A DNA stretch of 64,000 nucleotides from Halomonas faecis (GTDB taxonomy: Bacteria; Pseudomonadota; Gammaproteobacteria; Pseudomonadales; Halomonadaceae): NCBI RefSeq assembly GCF_010993975.1, contig NZ_JAACZO010000058.1, positions 124,001 to 188,000 on the forward strand, read 5' to 3'. The notes below the pieces were generated by a model. The model made no database searches. It saw only the letters and a list, made by a program, of their open reading frames with translations, and was not told the origin of the DNA. A program made the position numbers and the translations under genes. Every line of letters starts with the position of its first letter. Position 1 is the stretch's first letter. Shown here piece by piece: positions 17,254 through 26,210 of the stretch.

Positions 17254-18066
17254 TCACCACCAGGCGTGGAAGTGGTGGACCGGCCCCTGGCCCTGACCCA
17301 CGTCCAGGCGCGAGCTCGCCGTCAGTGCGGCTTCGAGCCATGCCTTGGCGGTGGCCACGGCATCGGGCAGGGCGTCGCCATGGGCCAGGCGAGCGGCGAT
17401 TGCCGAAGAGAGCGTGCATCCCGTTCCGTGTAGGTTGGCGGTATCGACCCGTGAGCCCTCGAGCCAGATCGCATCGCCAGCGGTGATCAGGAGGTCGGGG
17501 CACTCCCTCCCGGGTAGGTGGCCTCCCTTGAGCAGGGTCGCTCCGGCACCCAGGTCGCGCAGTGGGCCGGCCAGTGCTTCCATCGCGGTACGGCTGTGTG
17601 GCGTCGGTCGATCGAGCAGCACCGCTGCTTCCGGTAGGTTGGGAGTGACCACGTCGGCGAGCGGTACCAGAAGGTCGCGCACCGCAGCGATGCCGGCATC
17701 GTCGACCAGCACGTCGCCACTCTTGGCCACCATGACCGGATCGAGGACGATCCACCGCGGCCGGCAGCGTTCGAGTGACGCACGAATCGTCTCGGCGACG
17801 TCGCGGCTGGCCACCATGCCGATCTTCACGGCGTCGATGGTGACGTCGTCGAGCAGCGTGGCGAGCTGGGCGTCGATGAAGCCGGACGGTATGGGGTGCA
17901 CGCCGCTGACGCCGCGCGTGTTCTGGGCGGTCAAGGCGGTGATCACGCTGGTACCATAGACGCCGAGTGCCGAGAAGGTCTTGAGATCGGCCTGGATGCC
18001 GGCGCCGCCACTGGGATCGGAGCCGGCAATGGTCAGTGCATTGGGTATCGTTCGAGACTGTATCAT
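17254..18066 (-). CDS. thiD: Hydroxymethylpyrimidine (phosphate) kinase ThiD
   Basis: Phosphorylates HMP and HMP-P for thiamine synthesis. The 270-residue ribokinase-fold protein has [22 protein letters not shown] near the N terminus, [32 protein letters not shown] and the anion-hole motif [14 protein letters not shown]. The ATG at 18066 is used; a TTG six codons earlier is possible, and neither has a strong ribosome site. It sits apart from thiSG in this genome and diverges from the YqaA-like gene. Confidence 0.94.
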   Translation of the reverse strand: MIQSRTIPNALTIAGSDPSGGAGIQADLKTFSALGVYGTSVITALTAQNTRGVSGVHPIPSGFIDAQLATLLDDVTIDAVKIGMVASRDVAETIRASLERCRPRWIVLDPVMVAKSGDVLVDDAGIAAVRDLLVPLADVVTPNLPEAAVLLDRPTPHSRTAMEALAGPLRDLGAGATLLKGGHLPGRECPDLLITAGDAIWLEGSRVDTANLHGTGCTLSSAIAARLAHGDALPDAVATAKAWLEAALTASSRLDVGQGQGPVHHFHAWW

Positions 18067-18111
18067 GAGGTCAAGGTATCGCAAGGCGGTGTCAAAGCGT
18101 GAAAGTCACCC

Positions 18112-18540
18112 GTGCTGAGTCTATTCGTGGTGTCGCTGGTCAGCGCTACCCTGCTGCCGGGGGGCTCCGAGGTGTGGCTGGCCCGGCTCTGGTGCCGGGG
18201 TGAGCACGTGCTCATGCTATGGGCGGTGGCTACGTTCGGCAACACTCTGGGCAGCCTGATCAACGTCACCTTGGGGCGCTATGCCAGGCGCTTCCAGGAC
18301 CGCCGCTGGTTCCCCGCCTCACGCGAAGGGCTGGTGCGCGCCGAGCGTTGGTACCGGCGCTTCGGCGAGTGGAGCCTGCTGGCTTCCTGGGCGCCGATAG
18401 TGGGTGACCCACTCACGGTTCTGGCCGGCGTGCTGCGCTTGCCCTGGTGGCGGGCTCTGCTGCTGATCGCCCTGGCCAAGGGGAGCCGCTATGCGGTCGT
18501 GCTCCTCCTGGCTCAGGCGTGGCTGGCTCCGCTCTGCTAG
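18112..18540 (+). CDS. YqaA-like DedA-related membrane protein
   Basis: A 142-residue inner membrane protein, the same length as E. coli YqaA. It has about three or four helices with the family pattern [31 protein letters not shown] and the C-terminal [21 protein letters not shown] related to the DedA/SNARE-associated domain. DedA relatives are linked to lipid carrier transport, but the role of YqaA itself is unknown. The start is a GTG at 18112. The gene has 45 bases to the divergent thiD. Confidence 0.85.
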   Translation: MLSLFVVSLVSATLLPGGSEVWLARLWCRGEHVLMLWAVATFGNTLGSLINVTLGRYARRFQDRRWFPASREGLVRAERWYRRFGEWSLLASWAPIVGDPLTVLAGVLRLPWWRALLLIALAKGSRYAVVLLLAQAWLAPLC

Positions 18541-18564
18541 TAGTTCCTTGTCCGAATCCCTTTC

Positions 18565-19977
18565 CTACAGAACCGAAGGCAGCCAGGTGGCCAGGCCCGG
18601 GAACAGCGCCAGGGCCAGAAGCATGGTGAGCTGCAGCAGGATGAAGGGAATCACGCCTTTGTAGATCGCTGAGGTGGGTACCGATTCCGGTGTCACCCCG
18701 CGCAGGTAGAAAAGCGCGAAGCCGAACGGCGGGGTGAGGAAGGAGGTCTGCAGGTTCACCGCGATCATGATGCCCAGCCAGATGGGATCGATATCCATCA
18801 TCAGCAGTACCGGGCCGACGATCGGCACCACTACGAAGGTGATTTCGATGAAATCGAGGATGAAGCCGAGCAGGAAGATCACCAGCATCACCACCAGGGT
18901 GGCGCCCACCACGCCGCCCGGCAGCGATTCGAACAGTTCGGTAACCAGCGCCTCGCCGCCGAAGGCGCGAAACACCAACGAGAAGAGCGCGGCACCGATC
19001 AGGATCATGAACACCATGCTGGTCACCTGGGCCGTGGCGTAGACCGATTCGCGCAGCATGGACAGGTCGACGCGACGGTTGGCCAGTGCCAGCAACAGCG
19101 CGCCGGTTGCGCCGACCGCCGAGGCTTCCGTGGGCGTGGCCAGGCCACCGAGTATCGAGCCCAGCACAGCGATGATGAGAAGCACTGGCGGTATGAGTCC
19201 CTTGATCAGCAGCGGCCACAGGCTGCCGGCATGGCCGAGCTCCGCCATCAGTGCGTGGCGGTCGGCTGGCGGCGCCGTCGCGGGTCGTAGCCAGGCGGTG
19301 ATCGACACGTAGAGGATGTAGGCGACCACCAGCAGCAGGCCGGGAATCAGCGCACCGATGAACAGATCGCCCACCGATACCGTCTTGGGGCTCCAGACGC
19401 CCATCGCGAGCTGGGCCTGCTGGTAGGCGTTGGAGAGCACGTCGCCCAGCAGTACCAGGGCGATGGAAGGCGGGATGATCTGACCCAGAGTGCCGGTGGC
19501 GCAGATGCTGCCGGTGGCAAGCTGTGGGGAATAGCCGCGCTTGAGCATCGTGGGCAGCGAAAGCAGGCCCATGGTGACCACCGTGGCGCCGACGATACCG
19601 GTGGAGGCGGCCAGCAGCATGCCCACCAGCACCACGGCGATGCCCAGACCGCCGCGCAATGCGCCGAACAGCAGCGTCATGGCGTCGAGCAGCGTCTCGG
19701 CAACCCGCGACTTCTCCAGCAGCACCCCCATGAGCACGAACAGCGGCACGGCTAGCAGAGTCTGATTGGTCATGATGCCGTAGAGGCGGTTGGGCATGGC
19801 TTCCAGGTAGCGCGACTCGAAAGGTACCGGCACGCCCAGTTGCTGCAGCAAATGGCCGAGGCCGGCGAACAGCAGAGCGGTACCGGCCAGCGTCAGCGCC
19901 ACCGGGTAGCCGAGCATGAGGACCGCGCAGACGGTAGCAAACAGCAACAGCGGCAGGAGTTCGAGCAGCACCTCCAC
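18565..19977 (-). CDS. TRAP transporter large permease (DctM family)
   Basis: A 470-residue membrane protein with about twelve or thirteen helices. It has the family sequences STGIVGATVVTMGLLSLP, TGTLGQIIPPSIALVLLGD, GLATPTEASAVGATGALLL and SFLTPPFGFALFYLRG. The long loop around residues 220-240 places it with the larger DctM proteins used for hydrophobic or keto acids, but the substrate is not predictable. The start is a GTG at 19977 with AGGAGGG upstream, one base after the small-subunit stop. No TRAP binding protein gene lies beside the pair. Confidence 0.92.
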   Translation of the reverse strand: MEVLLELLPLLLFATVCAVLMLGYPVALTLAGTALLFAGLGHLLQQLGVPVPFESRYLEAMPNRLYGIMTNQTLLAVPLFVLMGVLLEKSRVAETLLDAMTLLFGALRGGLGIAVVLVGMLLAASTGIVGATVVTMGLLSLPTMLKRGYSPQLATGSICATGTLGQIIPPSIALVLLGDVLSNAYQQAQLAMGVWSPKTVSVGDLFIGALIPGLLLVVAYILYVSITAWLRPATAPPADRHALMAELGHAGSLWPLLIKGLIPPVLLIIAVLGSILGGLATPTEASAVGATGALLLALANRRVDLSMLRESVYATAQVTSMVFMILIGAALFSLVFRAFGGEALVTELFESLPGGVVGATLVVMLVIFLLGFILDFIEITFVVVPIVGPVLLMMDIDPIWLGIMIAVNLQTSFLTPPFGFALFYLRGVTPESVPTSAIYKGVIPFILLQLTMLLALALFPGLATWLPSVL

Positions 19978-19978
19978 G

Positions 19979-20545
19979 TCAGATTCCCTCCTGATGATCG
20001 GGGGTGTCCGGTCGAGCCGGGGGATCGTGAGGGGAGCAGCCGCGCAGGATCAGCCACTGGCGTAGCGCCTGGGCGACGCCCTGTACCAGGAGCAGGGCCA
20101 CCATGACCAGGATCAGCGACTTGAGCAGAAAGACGCCGGGAATGCCACCGTCCGGCGAACGCTCGAGGATCGCCCAACTGCTCAGTACGTAGTCCAGGCT
20201 GCTGATGCCGATGAACAGCGTGACCGGCAGCAGCAGCAGCAGGGTGCCGGCGAGGTCGATGCCGGCACGGCGGCGCGCCGACAGCCTGCGGTAGAAGATG
20301 TCCACGCGCACATGGCCGTCACGGCGCAGCGTCCAGGCCGCGCCCAGCAGGAAGACGGCGGCATGCATGTACATGACCGACTCCTGCATCACGATGCTAT
20401 GAATGCCGAAGACATAGCGCATGACCACGATGGCGAACTGCAGCAGCATCATGATCAGTACCAGCCAGGCGACGTAGCGCCCCACGGCCTCGGTCAGGCC
20501 ATCGAGCCGCCGCAGCACAGCCCGTTCACGGTTCGTGGAGGGCAT
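19979..20545 (-). CDS. TRAP transporter small permease (DctQ family)
   Basis: A 188-residue protein with four hydrophobic segments. The region VVMRYVFGIHSIVMQES followed by AWTLRRDGHVRVDIFY is the DctQ signature. It partners the DctM protein encoded immediately downstream. ATG at 20545 (MPSTNRERAVLRR) is chosen because the upstream in-frame sequence is not membrane-protein-like and runs into the next gene. A binding protein normally encoded with such a pair is absent on both sides. Confidence 0.88.
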   Translation of the reverse strand: MPSTNRERAVLRRLDGLTEAVGRYVAWLVLIMMLLQFAIVVMRYVFGIHSIVMQESVMYMHAAVFLLGAAWTLRRDGHVRVDIFYRRLSARRRAGIDLAGTLLLLLPVTLFIGISSLDYVLSSWAILERSPDGGIPGVFLLKSLILVMVALLLVQGVAQALRQWLILRGCSPHDPPARPDTPDHQEGI

Positions 20546-20609
20546 GAAGACTCTCTCGTTGCTTGATGCGGATAGCGGGAGGGCATCATCGCCGATTCGC
20601 TGCGATGAG

Positions 20610-21482
20610 TCATCCCTGCGCCTCAACGCCGCGTTGCCAGGCCCTATCGTGGATGAGGGCGGAAAGGGTCTCGCGGCAGTCCGGCGGCAGCTCCACATCG
20701 ACGGCGATCGGCAGGTGGTCGGAGAAGAGGTGGTCCAGAACGCGCACGTGGCGTGCCGTCAGGGTCTTCGAGATCAGGATGTGGTCGAGGGCCCGTCGCG
20801 GTTGCCACGAGGGGTAGCTGAGCAGCGGGCGCACCGGATGGAGAGGCAGGGATGCGCAGAAGCGCTGGTGGCCGTGCAGTTGCTCCGGCGTGCAGTTGAG
20901 ATCCCCCATCACCACGACGTGACGTAGCGGCAGAATGAGTTCGCTCAGGTAGTCGAGCTGGCGCACGCGCCCACGGTGGCTGAGTGCCAGGTGCGCAACG
21001 AACAGGTGCAGGGCATCGGGCCCCTCGCCGAAGCGTGCATGGATGGCGCCACGGCCGGGCAACGTGCCGGGCAGACGGTGCACTTCCAGGCTCGAGGGGC
21101 CCAGGCGCGAGAGCAGGCCGTTGCTGTGCTGGGCGATGCGGCCCAGGTTGCGGTTGAGCTGCTGATAATGATGTGGAAAGCCGGCATGGTTGGCCAGGTA
21201 CTCGACCTGGTTGACATGGCTGGAGCGGAAGCTTCCTCCGTCGACCTCCTGAAGGCCGACGATGTCGAAGCGTCCCAGCACCTCGCTGACCATGTCCAGG
21301 CGCCGCTGGCGCCGAGGGTGAGGCAGGAGGTGCTGCCAGCTGCGCGTCAGGTAGTGGTGATAGGCCGAGGTCTGGATGCCGACCTGCAGGTTGAAGGTGA
21401 GCAGCCTGAGCCGCCCGCCTTCCAGGAGCGGTGAACGGGCCTCGGCCAAGTGTGACGAGCGCTCAGTCTGCACGTTCCTCAC
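20610..21482 (-). CDS. Endonuclease/exonuclease/phosphatase family protein
   Basis: A 290-residue metal-dependent hydrolase of the EEP fold. Motifs in order are LLTFNLQVG (about 27-35), GLQEVDGG with the metal-binding Glu, FVAHLALSHRGR, VVMGDLNC, and the C-terminal LFSDHLPIAVDV with the catalytic SDH. The substrate could be a nucleic acid, lipid or phosphoester. A GTG at 21482 is the likely start, overlapping the end of dsbA by 20 bases, so translation may be coupled. Related genes accompany dsbA and cytochrome c4 in pseudomonads. Confidence 0.85.
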   Translation of the reverse strand: MRNVQTERSSHLAEARSPLLEGGRLRLLTFNLQVGIQTSAYHHYLTRSWQHLLPHPRRQRRLDMVSEVLGRFDIVGLQEVDGGSFRSSHVNQVEYLANHAGFPHHYQQLNRNLGRIAQHSNGLLSRLGPSSLEVHRLPGTLPGRGAIHARFGEGPDALHLFVAHLALSHRGRVRQLDYLSELILPLRHVVVMGDLNCTPEQLHGHQRFCASLPLHPVRPLLSYPSWQPRRALDHILISKTLTARHVRVLDHLFSDHLPIAVDVELPPDCRETLSALIHDRAWQRGVEAQG

Positions 21483-22104
21483 GAACCTTTTCGACCAGGA
21501 CCGCGGCGATCTGCGGCATGTTGTCGAGACTGCCGGCGCTGCTCGGCGTGACTAAGTAGCGGCCGTCGACCATCAGAGCCGGTACGCCCCTGAGGCGCAT
21601 GTCGCGCATGCGTGAATGGGCTCGATTGACATGGTTCTTGACGCCGAAGGCATTCAGGGCGTCGCGGGCTTCCTCTTCGCTCACTCCGTAGTCGCTGAAC
21701 AGCTCGGCGACCTGATCCATGTCGGTGAGCGAGCGGCCCTCCTCATGGATGGCGTGAAAGATGTCGGCGTGAGCCGCTTCGCGGATGCCCAGTTCTTCGG
21801 CAGCGTAGAAGACCTGTGCATGAATGTTCCAGTCGCCACCCATGGTAGCCGGCAGGTGCACGATCTCGACGTCGTCTTCCAGGGTTGAATACCAGTCACG
21901 GACATGGCTTTGCAGGTTGTAGCAGTGGGGGCAGCCGTACCAGAAGGCTTCGGTGACCTCGATCTTGTCCTCGGCGACCTGCGTCTCGACCGGCTCGTCG
22001 AGCACCTCGTAGTGTTCGCCTTCGACCAGCGATTGAGCTGTGGCCAGGGTGGGCAGGGCGAGGGCGGCCAGCGCCATGGCCATTAAAGGGATCGTCTTGC
22101 GCAT
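21463..22104 (-). CDS. dsbA: Periplasmic thiol:disulfide oxidoreductase DsbA
   Basis: Introduces disulfide bonds into exported proteins. The 213-residue precursor has a signal peptide (about 1-23, ending ATA), the thioredoxin-fold active site CPHC in AFWYGCPHCYNLQ (about 58-61), and the cis-proline loop GVPALMVDGRY. Length is typical. The ATG at 22104 is taken to give the standard signal peptide. It follows the cytochrome c4 gene and overlaps the EEP gene, an order known from pseudomonads. Confidence 0.96.
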   Translation of the reverse strand: MRKTIPLMAMALAALALPTLATAQSLVEGEHYEVLDEPVETQVAEDKIEVTEAFWYGCPHCYNLQSHVRDWYSTLEDDVEIVHLPATMGGDWNIHAQVFYAAEELGIREAAHADIFHAIHEEGRSLTDMDQVAELFSDYGVSEEEARDALNAFGVKNHVNRAHSRMRDMRLRGVPALMVDGRYLVTPSSAGSLDNMPQIAAVLVEKVREERAD

Positions 22105-22202
22105 GCAGCATGTCTCCATTGGTGGGACGGTCGATGTGCCGAGTGGGCATCGCTTCCTTGGAGCCGGGAAGTGCAGCCGGGTTCCCTGCCCACGAAACGA
22201 CG

Positions 22203-22223
22203 AAGGCGGCCGAGCGCCGCCTT
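22203..22223 (-). terminator. Hairpin between cytochrome c4 gene and dsbA
   Basis: AAGGCGGC and GCCGCCTT form an 8-bp perfect stem with a five-base loop, 50 bases beyond the cytochrome stop. The minus-strand tail (cgtcgtttcg) is only weakly T-rich. Confidence 0.5.
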
Positions 22224-22273
22224 GGTGAAACCTCGGCCGGAAGCGGCCCGCCGCGACACGATTACGGCATCGC

Positions 22274-22894
22274 TCAGTGCAGCCCCAGGATGTAGTTGGC
22301 CACGGCTTTCATGTCGTCATCGCTCATCTTGGACGCGATGTCACGCATGATGGCGTTGGGATCGTTGGCGCGCTCGCTGGCGGCGAAGTCCTGCAGCGTG
22401 CTCACCGTGTACTCGGCGAACTGACCGGAAACGGCCGGGTAGACGGCGGTGCCGATGCCCTCGCCGGTGGGCGTGTGGCAGGCCGCGCAGGCCGGGATGC
22501 CTTTGGCCATGTCGCCGGCACGGTAGAGTTCCTCGCCGCGGGCCAGCAACGCTTCGGCGTCCTCCGCCTGGCCGACGTTGGCGTCCTGCTCGGCGAAATA
22601 GGCGGCCACGTCCCAGGCATCCTGATCGGAGAAGTCGTCGACCTGACCGGCCATTTCGGCCACTTCGCGGTTGCCATCGCGAATGTCCATGATCTGCTTG
22701 GCCGTGTAGGACATCTTCTGGCCGGCGAGATGCGGGAAAGAGGGGCTGGAGCTGATGCCTTCCTGCCCATGGCAGGCAGCGCAGGGTTGCGCTTTCTCGC
22801 TTCCTGCAGCGGGATCCGCGTCCGCTGCCATATCCGCGTGGGCGGCGCCGACGGCGCCCATGGTGAATGCCAGGCTTGCCAGTAACTTTCTCAT
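22274..22894 (-). CDS. Dihaem cytochrome c4
   Basis: A 206-residue periplasmic protein with a signal peptide (about 1-20) and two CxxCH haem sites, both CAACH (about residues 38-42 and 136-140). Each half has its own distal-ligand methionine region (LAGQKMSYTAKQI and the later IASKMSDDDM). Cytochrome c4 carries electrons from the bc1 complex to terminal oxidases. ATG at 22894 gives the standard signal peptide; the longer in-frame extension is rejected. engB diverges upstream and dsbA follows. Confidence 0.95.
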   Translation of the reverse strand: MRKLLASLAFTMGAVGAAHADMAADADPAAGSEKAQPCAACHGQEGISSSPSFPHLAGQKMSYTAKQIMDIRDGNREVAEMAGQVDDFSDQDAWDVAAYFAEQDANVGQAEDAEALLARGEELYRAGDMAKGIPACAACHTPTGEGIGTAVYPAVSGQFAEYTVSTLQDFAASERANDPNAIMRDIASKMSDDDMKAVANYILGLH

Positions 22895-23071
22895 TGCTGA
22901 TCCACTATGCCGTTGTGTTTGATTACCGGTACGCATCCTGGGTGCCGCCCAGATCCCGCTGGTGCCAGGCCGGGCTCGCCCTGTCGCGCTATAGCGACCC
23001 TCCCCACGGTCGCTGCCGACAAGAGCACGGTGGTACACTAGCGCGCCCAGGTCGCAGACAAAAGACACTGC

Positions 23072-23100
23072 ATTATAACGAATCCCCTGCCTATCGGGAA
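23072..23100 (-). promoter_or_regulatory. Candidate promoter of cytochrome c4 gene
   Basis: On the minus strand a perfect TATAAT (23072-23077) lies 17 bases from TTCCCG (23095-23100). The -10 is exact, the -35 weak. It would give a leader of about 170 bases. Confidence 0.35.
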
Positions 23101-23147
23101 TGCAGGGTCACGCGCTGGGCGACGACCCTTTGCCGCATAGTGATGCC

Positions 23148-23771
23148 ATGCCTCGACTCAACTACCAAACTGCACGTTTTCTCACCAGTTCGCCGACGCT
23201 CGACCAGTGCCCGCCCGACGCAGGGGCCGAGGTGGCTTTCGCGGGCCGTTCCAATGCCGGCAAGTCCAGCGCCATCAATGCATTGACTCAACAGAAGGCA
23301 TTGGCCAGGACATCGCGCACGCCGGGACGAACGCAGCTGATAAACTTCTTTACCGTGGCCGGCGATACCGCGCTGCGGCTGGTGGATCTGCCGGGCTACG
23401 GCTATGCCAAGGTACCCGAGAAGGTCAAACTGGAGTGGCAGCGCCACCTTTCCGACTACCTGCGTGCGCGGCGCTCGCTCAGGGGCGTGGTGCTGATGAT
23501 GGATGTGCGCCATCCGCTCACGGAGTTCGACCAGATGATGCTGGGCTGGGCCGACGAACAGGACATGCCGGTACGTATCCTGCTGACCAAGGCCGACAAA
23601 CTGAAACCGGGTGCGGCACGCAGTGCGCTGCAGCAGGTCCGCCATCGTCTGCAGGAGTGGGAGGATTTGGTGAGCGTGCAGCTCTTCTCGGCCCTCAAGC
23701 GTCAGGGCGTGGACGAAGCGTCGGCGCAACTGGACGACTGGTTGCTGGCAGCGTCGGAGAGTGAGGCCTGA
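23148..23771 (+). CDS. engB: Ribosome biogenesis GTPase EngB (YsxC/YihA)
   Basis: A 207-residue GTPase needed for large ribosomal subunit assembly. G motifs are in order: GRSNAGKSS (G1), TSRTPGRTQ (G2), [10 protein letters not shown] (G3), LTKADKL (G4) and FSALKRQG (G5). The ATG at 23148 ([12 protein letters not shown]) matches the family N terminus better than an upstream in-frame Met. The stop is seven bases from the convergent HAD gene. The divergent cytochrome c4 gene shares the upstream region. Confidence 0.95.
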   Translation: MPRLNYQTARFLTSSPTLDQCPPDAGAEVAFAGRSNAGKSSAINALTQQKALARTSRTPGRTQLINFFTVAGDTALRLVDLPGYGYAKVPEKVKLEWQRHLSDYLRARRSLRGVVLMMDVRHPLTEFDQMMLGWADEQDMPVRILLTKADKLKPGAARSALQQVRHRLQEWEDLVSVQLFSALKRQGVDEASAQLDDWLLAASESEA

Positions 23772-23778
23772 GCGTTGA

Positions 23779-24564
23779 CTAGAGTCGCCACAGGGGCGAC
23801 GTGCTCGTGTGGCGATCCAGCCGGGTGAGCAGCGTCGGCAGCTCACGGACGTGCGTCAGGTGGTGTACGCCGGACGGCAAAGGGTGTGGCGGAGCCTCGG
23901 CGGCGATCCAGGCCGTCTGCATGCCTAGGCGCCGTGCTGGCTCCACGTCGTCACGCCAGGAATCGCCGACATGCAGTGTCCGAGCCGGTGGCGTGCCCAG
24001 CCGTGCCAGGGCGGTGAGAAACGGGCGAGGATGCGGTTTGGGTGCGAGCAGCTCGCCGGCGGCAATGGCGACCGGAAAATGGGCGGCCAGTGGAAGCCGC
24101 CGGACGTCGACGTTGCCGTTGGTGATGCTGGCCAGTCGGTAGCGCCGGCCCAGCCGGGCGAGCAGATCGCCCACCTCGGGATAGGGCGTGATTTGGTGGC
24201 GCAGGGTCAGGAAGCGTTGCATGGCAGCGTCGGCCCAGCGTTCGGCATCCTCGTCGGCGAGACCGAACTCGGTCAGCAGCGCGCGTAGGGCCTGGGTGCG
24301 TAGCCAGGTGAAGTCGCCGCGGCGCAGAGGGTGTGCCTCGGCGAGTGCCTGGCGGCGTGCCACGTAGGCTGGCAACGGAAAGCGTTCGCTGAAGCGCGGC
24401 ATCGTGGATCGGCCTCGCTCGCAGAGCCACCGGGCCAGGGCGGCATCGAGCCAGGCGTAATGGCCGGATTCGGTGTCGACCATCACCTGGTGGTTGTCCC
24501 ACAGGGTGTCATCCAGGTCGAAGGTGAGTGCGTCGAGGCGTGGCGCGGCCGGCATGGTGCTCAT
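23779..24564 (-). CDS. yigB: HAD hydrolase, YigB-like
   Basis: A 261-residue haloacid dehalogenase-fold phosphatase. Motif I is TFDLDDTLWDN, motif II SITNGN, motif III the Lys in APKPHPRPF and motif IV GDSWRDDVEPA. E. coli YigB dephosphorylates the riboflavin intermediate 5-amino-6-(5-phosphoribitylamino)uracil; the same position after xerC supports orthology. The start overlaps the xerC stop by four bases (ATGA). It is the last gene of a seven-gene minus-strand block. Confidence 0.85.
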   Translation of the reverse strand: MSTMPAAPRLDALTFDLDDTLWDNHQVMVDTESGHYAWLDAALARWLCERGRSTMPRFSERFPLPAYVARRQALAEAHPLRRGDFTWLRTQALRALLTEFGLADEDAERWADAAMQRFLTLRHQITPYPEVGDLLARLGRRYRLASITNGNVDVRRLPLAAHFPVAIAAGELLAPKPHPRPFLTALARLGTPPARTLHVGDSWRDDVEPARRLGMQTAWIAAEAPPHPLPSGVHHLTHVRELPTLLTRLDRHTSTSPLWRL

Positions 24565-25472
24565 TCGGGGCTCGGGTCGTGACGGCGGCGGGCACGCGGG
24601 TGGGTAGCATCGTAGCTCTCGGCCAGGTGCTGCCAGTCCAGCCGCGTGTAGACCTGGGTGGTGCTCAGGTTGGCATGGCCGAGCAGCTCCTGTACGGCAC
24701 GCAGATCCTGACTCGACTCCAGCAGGTGGCTGGCGAAGGAGTGGCGCAGGCGGTGCGGATGCAGGTGCTCGGGCAAACCGCGGCGGCGTGCCAGTTCGGT
24801 GAGGCGCTTCTGGATGGCGCGATGGCCGAGACGAGAGCCTCGGGTGCCGACGAACAGCGCCGGTTCATCGTCGTCGGCCAGCTGGCTGCGTACCGTCAGC
24901 CAGGCGGCCAGGGCCTGGCGGGCTCGCCTTCCCACCGGTACCTGACGAGGTTTGCCGCCCTTACCGGTGACGCGCACACGCTGCGGTTGCAGGTCGCCGA
25001 GATCGGCCCCGGCTAGCTCGGCCAGGCGCAGGCCGCTGGAGTAGAAGAGCTCCACCATGGCTTGATCGCGTCTGGCCAGCGGGGTGTCGTCATGCGGCGC
25101 ATCGAGAAAGCTCGCCAACTGGTCGGCATCCAGGGGGGTGGGCAGGTGTGCCGGCTGACGCGGCGCCGGGACGAGGCTCGCTGGGTTGTGGGTCAGCACG
25201 CCTTGGGCCACCAGGTGTGCGGCGAATCGGGAGACGGCGGCACGGCGCCTTGCCAGGCTGCGTGGCGCCAGGCCGCGGGCGCGCTCGGCACCCAGGAAAC
25301 GTCGTACCCGCGCCGCATCCAGCTCGCCGGCATCATGGATCCCCTGGCTTTCCAGAAAGCCGGCCAGTGCCTCGAGGTCACGGCGATAGGCGCTTACCGT
25401 GGCGGGGCTGGCTGTGGCCGCCAATTCGGTGAGGCAGGCGGCGATCTGGCCGCGCAAGGCGCTGTCAGCCAT
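24561..25472 (-). CDS. xerC: Tyrosine recombinase XerC
   Basis: With XerD resolves chromosome dimers at dif. The 303-residue protein has the core-binding SAM-like domain (about 1-100) and a catalytic domain with the full set R149, K171, H240, R243, H266 and nucleophile Y275 (SGLRLAEL, TGKGGKPR, HPHRLRHSFASHLL, LGHANLSTTQVYTRLD). It begins inside the DUF484 gene, either at ATG 25472 or a GTG four codons earlier. Order dapF-DUF484-xerC-yigB matches E. coli, which argues for XerC rather than XerD. Confidence 0.95.
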   Translation of the reverse strand: MADSALRGQIAACLTELAATASPATVSAYRRDLEALAGFLESQGIHDAGELDAARVRRFLGAERARGLAPRSLARRRAAVSRFAAHLVAQGVLTHNPASLVPAPRQPAHLPTPLDADQLASFLDAPHDDTPLARRDQAMVELFYSSGLRLAELAGADLGDLQPQRVRVTGKGGKPRQVPVGRRARQALAAWLTVRSQLADDDEPALFVGTRGSRLGHRAIQKRLTELARRRGLPEHLHPHRLRHSFASHLLESSQDLRAVQELLGHANLSTTQVYTRLDWQHLAESYDATHPRARRRHDPSPE

Positions 25473-26184
25473 GCAGCGGTGCACTCCGTAGCGTCAGCAA
25501 ACGGGCCAGGACGTCGCTCAGGTATTCGGTGAACAGGGTATCCATGCTCGCGCGGAAGTGGTCGGGGTCGGGACTGGCCAGTATCAGATAGCCCAGCGGC
25601 TCACCGAGGGCCAGACGGGACAGGGCGCAGGAGCCGGACTGGCGCGGGGCATCGGTATGGGGCAGCAGTTGGGCCCAGTCGGTGGGAGTGAGGCGCGTGC
25701 AGCGGCTGGTGCGACCGTCGAGCAGGGCCGACAGGCGAGCGCGGGCATGATCGTCGAGCACCTGACGCGGCGGTTGTGGGGGGCGCGGTTCGCGGTCGGT
25801 GAGCGAAGGCTCGCACCACAGGGCCACCGTCGGGATCTGGAAGCGTTCGGCCATCTGGGTGGCCAGTGCCTGGCCCAGGGCGTCGTTGTCTTCGGCCTCG
25901 AGCAGCCCCAGCACCAGCTCGCGGGTACGGCGGTATTGCGCCTCGTTGTGGCGGGCCGACTCCAGCAGTTGCTCGAGGCGCCATTCGGCTTGTTCGGCGC
26001 GGTGGCGCAGGTCGTGTACCAGGCGTTCGAGCAGCGATGTGGCGCCACGCGCTTCGGGGTGCGGCACCTTGAGCTGCTGAAGCAGGCCCTCGCGTCCCAC
26101 GAAGAACTCCGGGTGTCGGGCCAGCCATTCGGCCACTCGATCGGGATCCAGGGTCTTGCGTGGTTCAGGTGCGGATCGGGGCAT
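25465..26184 (-). CDS. DUF484 family protein (YigA)
   Basis: A 239-residue soluble protein of the DUF484 family. It begins with a helical region containing VAEWLARHPEFFVGREGLLQQLKVPHP-type sequence (about 15-45), typical of the family, followed by a coiled-coil-like Glu/Arg-rich stretch (about 50-95) and a GAF-like C-terminal domain. Its role is unknown, but it sits between dapF and xerC in many gammaproteobacteria. AAGGAG precedes the ATG. Its end overlaps the xerC start by eight bases. Confidence 0.88.
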   Translation of the reverse strand: MPRSAPEPRKTLDPDRVAEWLARHPEFFVGREGLLQQLKVPHPEARGATSLLERLVHDLRHRAEQAEWRLEQLLESARHNEAQYRRTRELVLGLLEAEDNDALGQALATQMAERFQIPTVALWCEPSLTDREPRPPQPPRQVLDDHARARLSALLDGRTSRCTRLTPTDWAQLLPHTDAPRQSGSCALSRLALGEPLGYLILASPDPDHFRASMDTLFTEYLSDVLARLLTLRSAPLHG

Positions 26185-26210
26185 GCTGGACTCCTTGGCT
26201 GTGGGGCGCG

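Noticed and set aside
24561..25472. Tyrosine recombinase as a mobile-element integrase
   Set aside because: Gene order and length match chromosomal xerC; no att repeats or cargo genes are present.
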